64,000 bases of DNA, taken from positions 1 through 64,000 of the forward strand of contig NZ_KQ410731.1 in NCBI RefSeq assembly GCF_001262505.1, given 5' to 3'. This stretch comes from Shinella sp. SUS2 (GTDB lineage Bacteria; Pseudomonadota; Alphaproteobacteria; Rhizobiales; Rhizobiaceae). Position numbers and translations under genes: made by a program. Of the stretch, positions 26,030 to 33,821 are shown in pieces. The notes beneath the pieces were generated by a model. That model was not told the origin of the DNA. It ran no database searches and saw only the letters and a program-made list of their open reading frames with translations. Position 1 is the stretch's first letter, and every line of letters starts with the position of its first letter.

Positions 26030-27178
26030 ATGGCTTTCCTGCATGACATGCGCTTTCGCGCCTACTTTTACCAGGTCGTCGCGATCTGCGCCGTGATCCT
26101 CGTCGGCTGGACGATGTTTTCCACCGCGAGCGGCAATCTCGCCAAACAGAACATCGCGACCGGCTTCGATTTCCTGAACCGGCCCGCCGGCTTCGTCATC
26201 ACCGAATCCGCCATTGCCTTCGAGGCGACCGATACGGTCGGACGGGCCATCCTCGTCGGCATCGCCAACACCGTGAAGGTGTCGCTGCTGGCCGCCATCT
26301 TCGGCACGCTCATCGGCCTTGCCGTGGGCATTGCGCGCATGTCGCGCAATCCGCTGCTGGCGCGCCTTGCGCTCGTCTATGTCGAGCTTCTGCGCAATGT
26401 GCCGCTGCTGCTCTATCTCTTCCTCTGGTATTCGCTGATCATCCTCATCCTGCCGCCGGTCAAGCAGGCGCTGAACCTCCTGCCGGGCGTCTATCTCTCC
26501 AACAGCGGCCTCGTCGTGCCGGCGGCCCTCATCGAAAGCGGCGGTGCGGCGCTTCTCGCCTGTCTCTTCGGCGGCGCGGTGGCGGCATTCGTCATTCGCC
26601 GGGTCTCCACGCAGAAGCGCGTTGCGACCGGCCGCTCGAACCACGGTGGGCTCATCGCCACGGCTGCCTTCGTGCTGCCGGCCCTGCTGCTCTGGCTTTC
26701 CGGCGGCTTCAGCATCGACTGGGATTTCCCCACGGCCGGAAAGTTCCGCCTGACGGGCGGGTTGCATGTCCGGCCGGAATTCGTGGCGCTGCTCTTCGGC
26801 CTTGCGCTCAGCGTCTCGGCCACTGTCGCGGAGATCGTGCGTGCCGGCATCCAGGCGGTCGACAAGGGGCAGTGGGAGGCGGCCGCCGCGCTCGGCCTTG
26901 CGCGTGGCAAGACCATGCGGCTCGTCGTGCTGCCGCAGGCGCTACGCATCATCATCCCGCCGCTCACCAACACCTACCTTACCGTCTTCAAGAACAGCTC
27001 GCTCGCCATCGCCATCGGCTATCCGGACCTTGTCATGGTCTCCAACACGGTGATGAACCAGACGGGCCAGGCGATAGAGACGATTGCGATCTTCATGGGC
27101 GTCTACCTTGCCCTCTCGATCACCATTTCGCTCGTGATGAACTGGTACAATGCGCATGTCGCGCTGAAGGAGCGTTGA
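26030..27178 (+). CDS. Amino-acid ABC transporter permease, AapQ/BztB-like
   Basis: 382 aa from the ATG at 26030, the long permease form of the general L-amino-acid family (usual GlnP-type permeases are about 220 aa). The N-terminus has one early helix (YFYQVVAICAVILVGWTMF), then NTVKVSLLAAIFGTLIGL. A large insertion with extra helices follows at about 150-250, and a C-terminal EAA loop reads EAAAALGLARGKTMRLVVLPQ. Its stop is 1 bp from the start of the second permease. Confidence 0.92.
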   Translation: MAFLHDMRFRAYFYQVVAICAVILVGWTMFSTASGNLAKQNIATGFDFLNRPAGFVITESAIAFEATDTVGRAILVGIANTVKVSLLAAIFGTLIGLAVGIARMSRNPLLARLALVYVELLRNVPLLLYLFLWYSLIILILPPVKQALNLLPGVYLSNSGLVVPAALIESGGAALLACLFGGAVAAFVIRRVSTQKRVATGRSNHGGLIATAAFVLPALLLWLSGGFSIDWDFPTAGKFRLTGGLHVRPEFVALLFGLALSVSATVAEIVRAGIQAVDKGQWEAAAALGLARGKTMRLVVLPQALRIIIPPLTNTYLTVFKNSSLAIAIGYPDLVMVSNTVMNQTGQAIETIAIFMGVYLALSITISLVMNWYNAHVALKER

Positions 27179-27179
27179 T

Positions 27180-28274
27180 ATGGCCGACGTCCAGACCCTT
27201 GTCCTCGCGCCGCCGCAGCCGGCGCCGAGCGCCCCGCGCCTCGGCAGGTTCTCCGCTTATTTCGGCACGCCCGGCAACACGCTCGTCAGTATCTTGTCCA
27301 TTGCCGCCATCTTCTTCGTCGCCAAGCTCGCCTTCGGCTGGCTGGTGGCCGATGCGGTGTTTTCCGGCGGTGGCGAGACCTGCAAGGCGGCAAGCGGCGC
27401 CTGCTGGCCGTTCGTCGCGCAGAAACTGCGCTACATGCTGTTCGGCTTCTATCCCTATGACGAACAGTGGCGGCCGATGCTGGCGCTAGCGCTGCTCTTC
27501 GGCGCCTTCCTCTTTTCCATGATGCCACGCTTCTGGAGCCGGGGTCTGCTTCTTGCCTGGATCCTCGTCGTCCTGCCGGTGCTCTACATCCTGATGGCAG
27601 GCGGCATTTTCGGTCTGACGCCCGTCGCGACGACGAGCTGGGGCGGCCTGCCGCTCTCCTTCATGCTCTCCTTCGTCGGGCTGACGCTCGCCATGCCGCT
27701 CGGCATCGTGCTGGCGCTGGCGCGTGCCTCCAACCTGCCGGCGATCCGCATTCTCGCCGTGGGCTTCATCGAGATCGTGCGCGGCGTGCCGCTGATCAGC
27801 ATCCTCTTCATGGCGACGGTCATGCTGCCGCTGTTCATGCCCGAGGGCGTCACCATCGACAAACTGCTGCGCGCGCAGGTGGCGATCATCCTCTTCGCCT
27901 CCGCCTATATCGCCGAGATCGTGCGCGGCGGCCTGCAGGATGTGCCCGCGGGGCAATACGAGGCCGGATCCTCGCTCGGGCTGCACTACTGGCAGGTCAT
28001 GCGCAAGATCGTGCTGCCGCAGGCGCTCAAGAAGGTCATTCCGCCGATGGTGAGCCTGTTCATCGGCTTCTTCCAGGATACGACGCTCGTCACCATCGTC
28101 GGCCTCGTCGACTTTCTCGATACGGTGCGCTCGGCCATCCGCGATCCGGAATGGCAGGGCATTGCCGTGCTCGAAGGCTATCTCGTCGCTGCCGCCGTCT
28201 ACTTCACCTTCAGTGCCCTGATGGGCGCCTATAGCCGTTTCCTCGAAAAGCATTTCCGGACGACCCATGCCTGA
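27180..28274 (+). CDS. Amino-acid ABC transporter permease, AapM/BztC-like
   Basis: 364 aa. Like AapM it has an extended N-terminal half with additional hydrophobic segments (VSILSIAAIFFVAKLAFGWL; LLLAWILVVLPVLYILMAGG). The EAA loop YEAGSSLGLHYWQVMRKIVLPQ lies near residue 260, followed by FFQDTTLVTIVGLVDFLDTV. It forms the membrane channel with the preceding permease. Its last 8 bp overlap the amidohydrolase start. In known aap operons an ATPase gene (aapP) occupies that place. Confidence 0.92.
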   Translation: MADVQTLVLAPPQPAPSAPRLGRFSAYFGTPGNTLVSILSIAAIFFVAKLAFGWLVADAVFSGGGETCKAASGACWPFVAQKLRYMLFGFYPYDEQWRPMLALALLFGAFLFSMMPRFWSRGLLLAWILVVLPVLYILMAGGIFGLTPVATTSWGGLPLSFMLSFVGLTLAMPLGIVLALARASNLPAIRILAVGFIEIVRGVPLISILFMATVMLPLFMPEGVTIDKLLRAQVAIILFASAYIAEIVRGGLQDVPAGQYEAGSSLGLHYWQVMRKIVLPQALKKVIPPMVSLFIGFFQDTTLVTIVGLVDFLDTVRSAIRDPEWQGIAVLEGYLVAAAVYFTFSALMGAYSRFLEKHFRTTHA

Positions 28275-29709
28275 TACCGTCACCGTCATCCGCAACGCCC
28301 ATACCGTTATCGCATACGATGCGGCGTGCGGCGGCCATGCCTATCTTCACGATGCGGACGTCGCCTTCGACGCGGCCGGCTTCGTTCATGTCGGCGGGCG
28401 CTACGAAGGCCCGTTTGCGGAGGAGATTTCCGGCCGCGACCGCATGGTCATGCCGGGCCTCGTCAACGTGCACTGCCATTCCGGCGAGGAACCAGTCTCG
28501 AAAAGCCTGTTCGAGGACGCCGGCACGGCGGCCCTCTGGGGGCAGGCGATGTACGAATATTCGACGTTGATCGAGATTGGCGACGACGCGGTCGAGGCGG
28601 CGCTCACCGTCATGCTCGGCGATCTACTGCGCAGCGGCGTCACCACCTTCGTCGACATTGCCGGCCCGCATGCCTGCTGGCTGCCGACATTGGCCAAGAG
28701 CGGTGCGCGCGCCTATGTCGCGCCGGGGTTCCGCGAGGCGGCCTGGCATGTCGAGGACAGCCACAGGCTGGATTTCCGCTGGGACGGCGCGCGGGGCAGG
28801 GAGGCCTTCGCCCGGGCGCTGGAGACGGTCGATGCTGCCCGCGCGCATCCCTCGGGCCGGCTCGGCGGCATCGTCGCCCCGGCACAGGTCGAGACCTGCT
28901 CTGCGGCATTGCTGCAGGAGGCTGCGGAGGCAGCGCGCAGCCGCGGCGTGCCGATCACCATCCATGCCGCGCAGACCATGGCCGAGCACGAGGAACTGAT
29001 GCGCCGCCACGGCCTCACCGCCGTCGCCTATCTCGAAAGCCTCGACCTTCTCGGGCCGGACCTCATCCTCGGGCATTGCATCTTCGTCGACAGCCATGAC
29101 TGGACGCGCCAGCGCACGGCGGCGGATCTTGAGCGGCTCGCTTCCAGCAGGACGAGCGTCGCCCATTGCCCGGTCACCTTCTCGCGCAGCGGCATGGTGC
29201 TGCAGTCGCTCGGCCGCTACCGGCAGGCGGGCGTCAACGTGGCGATCGGCACGGACAGCTATCCGTTCAACATGCTGGAAGAGATGCGCATGGCGATGAT
29301 CTGCGCCCGCATCGCCGGCGGCTCGGTGTTCGACGTCGATACGGCCGCGGTCTTCGAGGCGGCCACGCTGTCGGGCGCCAAGGCCCTGGGACGCAGCGAT
29401 ATCGGCCGCATCGCCCGTGGCGCGAAGGCGGATTTTTCGCTTGTGGACCTCAAGCATCCCGGCATGCAGCCGCTCTACGACCCCCTGCGCAACCTCCTGC
29501 ACTGCGCCGCCGAGCGCGCCGTCGTCGGCGTCTATGTCGATGGCACCTGCGTCATGCGGGACGACCGCCCGACACTGGTGGATTACGACGGAGCGCTGGC
29601 GGAACTGCAGGCGGTACAGGATTTTGCGGTGCGTCGCCTCCAGGCGAACGATTCGCATGGCCGGCCCGCCGCGGTGCTTGCGCCGCTGTCGCTGCCGGTC
29701 CTGTCCTGA
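28267..29709 (+). CDS. Amidohydrolase family protein (AtzA/TrzN/cytosine deaminase-like)
   Basis: 480 aa with the metal-dependent hydrolase TIM barrel. Ligands in the expected order are His69 and His71 in NVHCHS, His233 in ITIHAAQT, His270 in ILGHCIF and Asp330 in AIGTDSYPFN. The family deaminates or dechlorinates N-heterocycles (s-triazines, guanine, cytosine, S-adenosylhomocysteine) or related compounds. The gene overlaps the second permease by 8 bp (ATGCCTGA), so uptake and hydrolysis are probably coupled. The substrate is unknown. The Cys between the two histidines (HCH) is unusual against the common HTH or HNH. Confidence 0.88.
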   Translation: MPDTVTVIRNAHTVIAYDAACGGHAYLHDADVAFDAAGFVHVGGRYEGPFAEEISGRDRMVMPGLVNVHCHSGEEPVSKSLFEDAGTAALWGQAMYEYSTLIEIGDDAVEAALTVMLGDLLRSGVTTFVDIAGPHACWLPTLAKSGARAYVAPGFREAAWHVEDSHRLDFRWDGARGREAFARALETVDAARAHPSGRLGGIVAPAQVETCSAALLQEAAEAARSRGVPITIHAAQTMAEHEELMRRHGLTAVAYLESLDLLGPDLILGHCIFVDSHDWTRQRTAADLERLASSRTSVAHCPVTFSRSGMVLQSLGRYRQAGVNVAIGTDSYPFNMLEEMRMAMICARIAGGSVFDVDTAAVFEAATLSGAKALGRSDIGRIARGAKADFSLVDLKHPGMQPLYDPLRNLLHCAAERAVVGVYVDGTCVMRDDRPTLVDYDGALAELQAVQDFAVRRLQANDSHGRPAAVLAPLSLPVLS

Positions 29710-29790
29710 CGCAAGCCGGGCCCGGATCGCCGGCAGGTTCCAGGCCGATATCCGTGGTGCTGCGGATCGCCAAGGCACCGGGGAGGCCCT

Positions 29791-31419
29791 ATGATGGTCT
29801 TCCCGATCCCTGACGCGGCTTCATTCCGGATGCGTGCACGCCTGACCTTTCTTCGTTCCTCGGCCGCCCTTGCCGGCGGCTGGTTGCTGTTGCTTGCCGC
29901 CTTCGGCCTCTATTCGGCTTGGAGCCACCGGCAGGCGCTGGAACTTGAAGTCTCCGAGAGCGGCCGCACGCTGCAAAGGGTGATCTCACAGCGCGTCGCG
30001 CAGCACGACGCACACCTGACGAGCCTCAGTGCCCTCGGGCTTGCGCAGGCGCAGCCGTCGGAGGATTTCGATCTCGTCGCAAAATCCATCCTGCGCTTTT
30101 ATCCGCGCATCGTCGCGATCGACCTCGTCGATCTGAGGGCGGGTGAGGGGGCGGGCATCGTGAGTTCGGCGACATCCGCCGATGGCGCGACGGCAAGTCC
30201 GGAAGCGGTTTCGCAGGCCGTGGAGGCGCTTACCCCCGGGAAGGCTGCCTTCGGTGCGGATGCGCGGCCCGGCCACTATCGCCTGATGAAGCGCATGAAC
30301 GACACCATGGCCGTCAGCCTCGATATCGACGGGGCAAAGCTCGTCGAGGGCGAGGAGCTGCCGCGCTGGGCCACGCTCCGGCTGGCGATGGGCGAGGGCA
30401 CGGTGCTGGAGACGGGGGTGGCGCAGCCCGCGGATTCGGGTTTCCTGGCTCGCACCATCCGTTTCGAGGCGCCGATCGCCAGTGCCACGCAGCCCCTCAG
30501 GCTTTCGCTGCAGCGGCATGTCACGCTGGCGGCGCTGCTTCCGCCGCTGCCGCTCGCGCTCTTCGCTGTCCTCTCGCTTGCCGGGCTCGTGCTCGTGCGC
30601 TCGCTTTTGCGCCACCGGCAGGAGGCGGCGCTGGCACGGGAGGCGGTGGAGGCGGCTGCGCGGCGCGAAGCGCTGCGCCAGCACGAGACGAAGCTCGCCC
30701 ATGCCCTGCGCATCAACAGCATGGGCGAAATGGCCTCGGGCATTGCCCATGAATTGACCCAGCCGCTGACGGCGCTGCTCAGCCAGAGCCAGGCAGGCCG
30801 GCGCATTGCCGCCGCCGCCGGTCTCGCGGATACGCCAATCGACAGCGTGCTTGCCGCCAATGTGCTGCAGGCCAAGCGTGCGGCCGATATTCTGGTGCGC
30901 TTGCGCGCCTATGTCGGCAAGAGCGCATTGGAGGCCGGCCTGCACGACCTTTCCCGCCACGTCGCCGATATCGTTGCCCTGTCGCGCATCGACCTCGACC
31001 GGCGCGGCATCGCGCTCGATGTCGATCTGCCGGAAGCCCCGGCGCTGGCGCGGGTCGATCCGGTGGAGATCGAGCAGGTCATCCACAACCTCATCCGCAA
31101 CGCGGCCGATGCGGTGGGCGAGGCAGGGCGGTCGGACGGACGGGTGCGTGTGGCACTCACGCCGGAGGCGGCGGGTTACGCGATCCGCGTCTTCGACAAC
31201 GGCATCGGCATCGCGCCGGATATCCAGCCCCGGCTGTTCGAACCGTTCTTCTCGAGCAAGCCTGACGGCATGGGGCTGGGGCTCAGCCTGTGCGAAAGCA
31301 TCGTCGAGCGTTTCGACGGCAGCATTTCGGCGGAAAACGGGGCGGCTGGCGGCGCTGTCTTCACCGTAAGGCTCCCGGCGGTAGAGGACGTGCAGAAACG
31401 GGAAGAGGCAGCGGAATGA
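29791..31419 (+). CDS. Sensor histidine kinase, membrane-bound
   Basis: 542 aa. One N-terminal helix (ALAGGWLLLLAAFGLYSAW), then a periplasmic sensing domain at about residues 45-235, then a second helix (LLPPLPLALFAVLSLAGLVLV). The DHp domain has the phospho-acceptor His320 in GIAHELTQPLTALLSQ, and the ATPase has an N-box near IRNAADAVGEAG and DNGIGIAPD plus GMGLGLSL G-boxes. It is a class that pairs with FixJ/NarL regulators, and the next gene is exactly such a regulator, overlapping by 4 bp. The signal is unknown; the nearby ABC-amidohydrolase operon or the secreted GlcG-like protein could be linked. Confidence 0.93.
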   Translation: MMVFPIPDAASFRMRARLTFLRSSAALAGGWLLLLAAFGLYSAWSHRQALELEVSESGRTLQRVISQRVAQHDAHLTSLSALGLAQAQPSEDFDLVAKSILRFYPRIVAIDLVDLRAGEGAGIVSSATSADGATASPEAVSQAVEALTPGKAAFGADARPGHYRLMKRMNDTMAVSLDIDGAKLVEGEELPRWATLRLAMGEGTVLETGVAQPADSGFLARTIRFEAPIASATQPLRLSLQRHVTLAALLPPLPLALFAVLSLAGLVLVRSLLRHRQEAALAREAVEAAARREALRQHETKLAHALRINSMGEMASGIAHELTQPLTALLSQSQAGRRIAAAAGLADTPIDSVLAANVLQAKRAADILVRLRAYVGKSALEAGLHDLSRHVADIVALSRIDLDRRGIALDVDLPEAPALARVDPVEIEQVIHNLIRNAADAVGEAGRSDGRVRVALTPEAAGYAIRVFDNGIGIAPDIQPRLFEPFFSSKPDGMGLGLSLCESIVERFDGSISAENGAAGGAVFTVRLPAVEDVQKREEAAE

Positions 31420-32012
31420 CGATGGCGCCGGTCTATCTGGTCGATGACGACGAGGGCGTGCGCAGCGCACTCTCGCTTTTGCTCGGCACCTACGGCATCC
31501 GCATCGAGACCTTCGGAGATCCTACCGCCTTTCTCGCCCGCGCGCCGAAACTCAGGCCCGGCGTTCTGCTGCTCGACCTGCGCATGCCAGCGATCACGGG
31601 CCTGCAACTGCACGAGAAGCTTGCGGCCATCGGCTGCGACTGGCCGACGATCATCTGCACCGGCCATGGCGATGTGCATGCCTGCCGGCGCGCCTTCAAG
31701 GCCGGGGTCGTCGATTTCCTCACCAAGCCCATCGACGAGCAGGTGCTGGTCGAGGCGCTGCAACAGGCCTCCGGCGCGCTGGATGTGCATGCCGAGCGGG
31801 CCGAGGCGGCAAAACTGGTGGCGCAGCTCACCGACCGGGAGCGCGAGGTGCTGGACATGGTCGGGCGCGGCTGGTCGACAAAGGAGATCGCCGAAGCCCT
31901 GCAGCTGTCGCCCCGCACGGTCGATACGCATCGGGCCAACATCGCCCAGAAGCTCGGCACGACCTCGGTCGCGGAGTTCGCGCGCCTTTCCCTGATCGGG
32001 CAGGCTCCGTAG
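31416..32012 (+). CDS. Response regulator, FixJ/LuxR type
   Basis: 198 aa from the ATG at 31416, overlapping the kinase stop (ATGA). The receiver begins APVYLVDDDEGVRSALSLLL and carries the phospho-acceptor Asp54 in LLLDLRMP, with the conserved Lys in FLTKPID near residue 108. The LuxR-type HTH at the C-terminus reads LTDREREVLDMVGRGWSTKEIAEALQLSPRTVDTHRANI. It is the cognate output of the preceding kinase and should bind DNA as a dimer when phosphorylated. Confidence 0.95.
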   Translation: MTMAPVYLVDDDEGVRSALSLLLGTYGIRIETFGDPTAFLARAPKLRPGVLLLDLRMPAITGLQLHEKLAAIGCDWPTIICTGHGDVHACRRAFKAGVVDFLTKPIDEQVLVEALQQASGALDVHAERAEAAKLVAQLTDREREVLDMVGRGWSTKEIAEALQLSPRTVDTHRANIAQKLGTTSVAEFARLSLIGQAP

Positions 32013-32119
32013 TCCTACGGACCCCGCTCCGTCCGTTCACCGATACCGTCCGGGCCGGAAATCTCCGAAAAGAGGGGCGTCGCCGCCAGCAAGACCGAGC
32101 GGCCCAGATGGAGATAGAC

Positions 32120-32605
32120 ATGAAGACCTTCGTTGCTGCCGCTTTTGCCGCTCTCACGCTTGCCGGCGCTGCCCAGGCGGAAATCCTCACCGAGCGCAAC
32201 ATGCCGCTCGACATCGCCGTTGAGGCCGCCGATGCCGCTGTGAAGGCCTGCGCTGCCAAGAAATTCAACGTATCGGTTGCCGTCGTCGATCGCGCCGGCG
32301 TCACCCGCGCCGTCCTGCGTGCCGATCGTGCCGGCCCGCACACCCTCGACAGCGCCGTCCGCAAGGCTTTCACCGCCGCCTCGATGCGCACGCCGACCCA
32401 GAAGATCGCCGAAAATGTCGGCAAGAACCCGGCTGCTGCCCAGCTCGTTTCGATCGAGGGCCTGCTGGTGCTGGCCGGCGGCGTGCCGGTCAAGGCTGGT
32501 GAAGAGACGATCGGCGGCATCGGCGTCGGCGGCGCTCCGAGCGGCGACATCGACGACGAATGCGCCCGCGCCGGCATCGAGGCTGTCAGCGCCAAGCTGA
32601 AGTAA
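32120..32605 (+). CDS. GlcG/HbpS-like heme-binding family protein, secreted
   Basis: 161 aa from the ATG at 32120, chosen because GGAGA sits 6 bp upstream; the ATG at 32108 is less likely. A signal peptide (MKTFVAAAFAALTLAGAAQA) precedes the GlcG/HbpS domain. This is seen in DIAVEAADAAVKACAAKKFNVSVAVVDRAG, RADRAGPHTLDSAVRKAFTAAS, GGVPVKAGEETIGGIGVGGAP and DDECARAGIEAV. HbpS of Streptomyces binds heme outside the cell and acts on a sensor kinase. Here the gene lies 107 bp after a two-component system and ends at a strong terminator. Confidence 0.9.
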   Translation: MKTFVAAAFAALTLAGAAQAEILTERNMPLDIAVEAADAAVKACAAKKFNVSVAVVDRAGVTRAVLRADRAGPHTLDSAVRKAFTAASMRTPTQKIAENVGKNPAAAQLVSIEGLLVLAGGVPVKAGEETIGGIGVGGAPSGDIDDECARAGIEAVSAKLK

Positions 32606-32621
32606 GATATTAATCGACAGG

Positions 32622-32656
32622 AAAGCCCCGGCATCGTGCGGATGCCGGGGCTTTTT
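32622..32656 (+). terminator. Rho-independent terminator after the GlcG/HbpS-like gene
   Basis: AAAGCCCCGGCATC (32622-32635) pairs perfectly with GATGCCGGGGCTTT (32641-32654) around GTGCG, running into a T-tract to 32656, 17 bp after the stop. Confidence 0.9.
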
Positions 32657-32760
32657 GCCGTCTGGATGCCTCCAGGTTCCGCCTGCTTGAAGCGGATCCC
32701 GGGGGCATGTGGCGGGAAATGGGGATTCCTATTCGCGTCCGGGCGAAATATGAGTGCTGC

Positions 32761-33732
32761 ATGGATGATTCGGCGGCGATTCGTTTTTCCGGTCGTGGCG
32801 GCGGGGTGTTCCAGGGGAGCGTCCTGCTTGCGACCTGCGCGGCAGCAGTGCTGGCCGCCGGCTGCGCAGCGCGGCCGGGTCCCGGTGTTGCGACCCTTTC
32901 CACGACCGTTCCGGCGTCGAGCGCTCTGGTGCTGCCGGCTCCCGGCACGCTTTCGATCGTCAGCGTGATCCAGCGGCAATATACCAATGCGATCGAACAG
33001 CAGATCGCGCTTTCCACCTCTGCGGCGACATCCGGCCAGAACTTCATCAGCATCCAGGCCTTCGGTCCGGCTGAGACGGTGGCGATGCCTGGTGGCACGC
33101 TCGCCTTCAAGCCGGTGCAGCATTCGGCGATCCGCGGCGAGATGCGCGCGGCACTGCCCGGCCGTGCTCTCGCGATCTCGTCGAATTTCGTGCGCAACGG
33201 TTATGGCCCGTTCGGCTACGCCTACGGGCGGGGTGCCGGCGACGATGGCTGCCTCTATGGCTGGCAGCAGATCCGCGCGGACGAGACGGATCGCAGCAAG
33301 CTCAACAGCAACGGTTCGATCCAGATCCGCCTGCGCGTCTGCCAGTCCGGCGCCGGCGAGAAGGAGCTGGTCGAGATGATGTACGGCTATACCGTCGTCG
33401 GCGGCTTTTCCGGGGCGACCTGGAACCCCTACGGCACACCGCCTTCTGTCGACAGCGGGATCGGCGGCGGGGAGCCGCTGCGGGTTGCGATCGAGGAGCG
33501 CAAAGCGCCGGCAAAGGTTGTCGTGGAGAGCGAGGCGCGCGTGCCGGCGGTCCGCCGCCAGACGACGGAAAGGAAGCCCGTGCTGCGGCGTACGGATACG
33601 CTCGACAGGGGCGATACCGTCATCGTGCCGTCGCCAACGGGTGGTGCCGTCTCGGAAACCGAGGGAGAGGCCGTGGTGGTGCCGTCGCCCGTTTGTGTTA
33701 CGTCGGCTTCAGGATCTGCAACTTGTAATTGA
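32761..33732 (+). CDS. bcsN: Cellulose biosynthesis protein BcsN (lipoprotein)
   Basis: 323 aa from the ATG at 32761; 18 additional codons upstream have no ribosome site. The N-terminus ends in a lipobox LAAGC with the lipidation Cys35, so it is probably an outer-membrane-associated lipoprotein. The mid-part (IQRQYTNAIEQQIALST, GYGPFGYAYGRGAGDDGCLYGWQQIR) matches the BcsN family of Rhizobiaceae, encoded just before bcsA, as here. The C-terminal 90 residues are Pro/Arg/Val-rich and low-complexity. Its function is unclear; it belongs to the Agrobacterium-type (type III) cellulose operons. Confidence 0.85.
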   Translation: MDDSAAIRFSGRGGGVFQGSVLLATCAAAVLAAGCAARPGPGVATLSTTVPASSALVLPAPGTLSIVSVIQRQYTNAIEQQIALSTSAATSGQNFISIQAFGPAETVAMPGGTLAFKPVQHSAIRGEMRAALPGRALAISSNFVRNGYGPFGYAYGRGAGDDGCLYGWQQIRADETDRSKLNSNGSIQIRLRVCQSGAGEKELVEMMYGYTVVGGFSGATWNPYGTPPSVDSGIGGGEPLRVAIEERKAPAKVVVESEARVPAVRRQTTERKPVLRRTDTLDRGDTVIVPSPTGGAVSETEGEAVVVPSPVCVTSASGSATCN

Positions 33733-33821
33733 TGGAAGGGTTGTGCTGCCTAATTTCTCCTTAACAAAATGGTGCGTAAGGTTTTCTCGAATGAGCGCGC
33801 TATGATGGCGAAGGACGGCGT

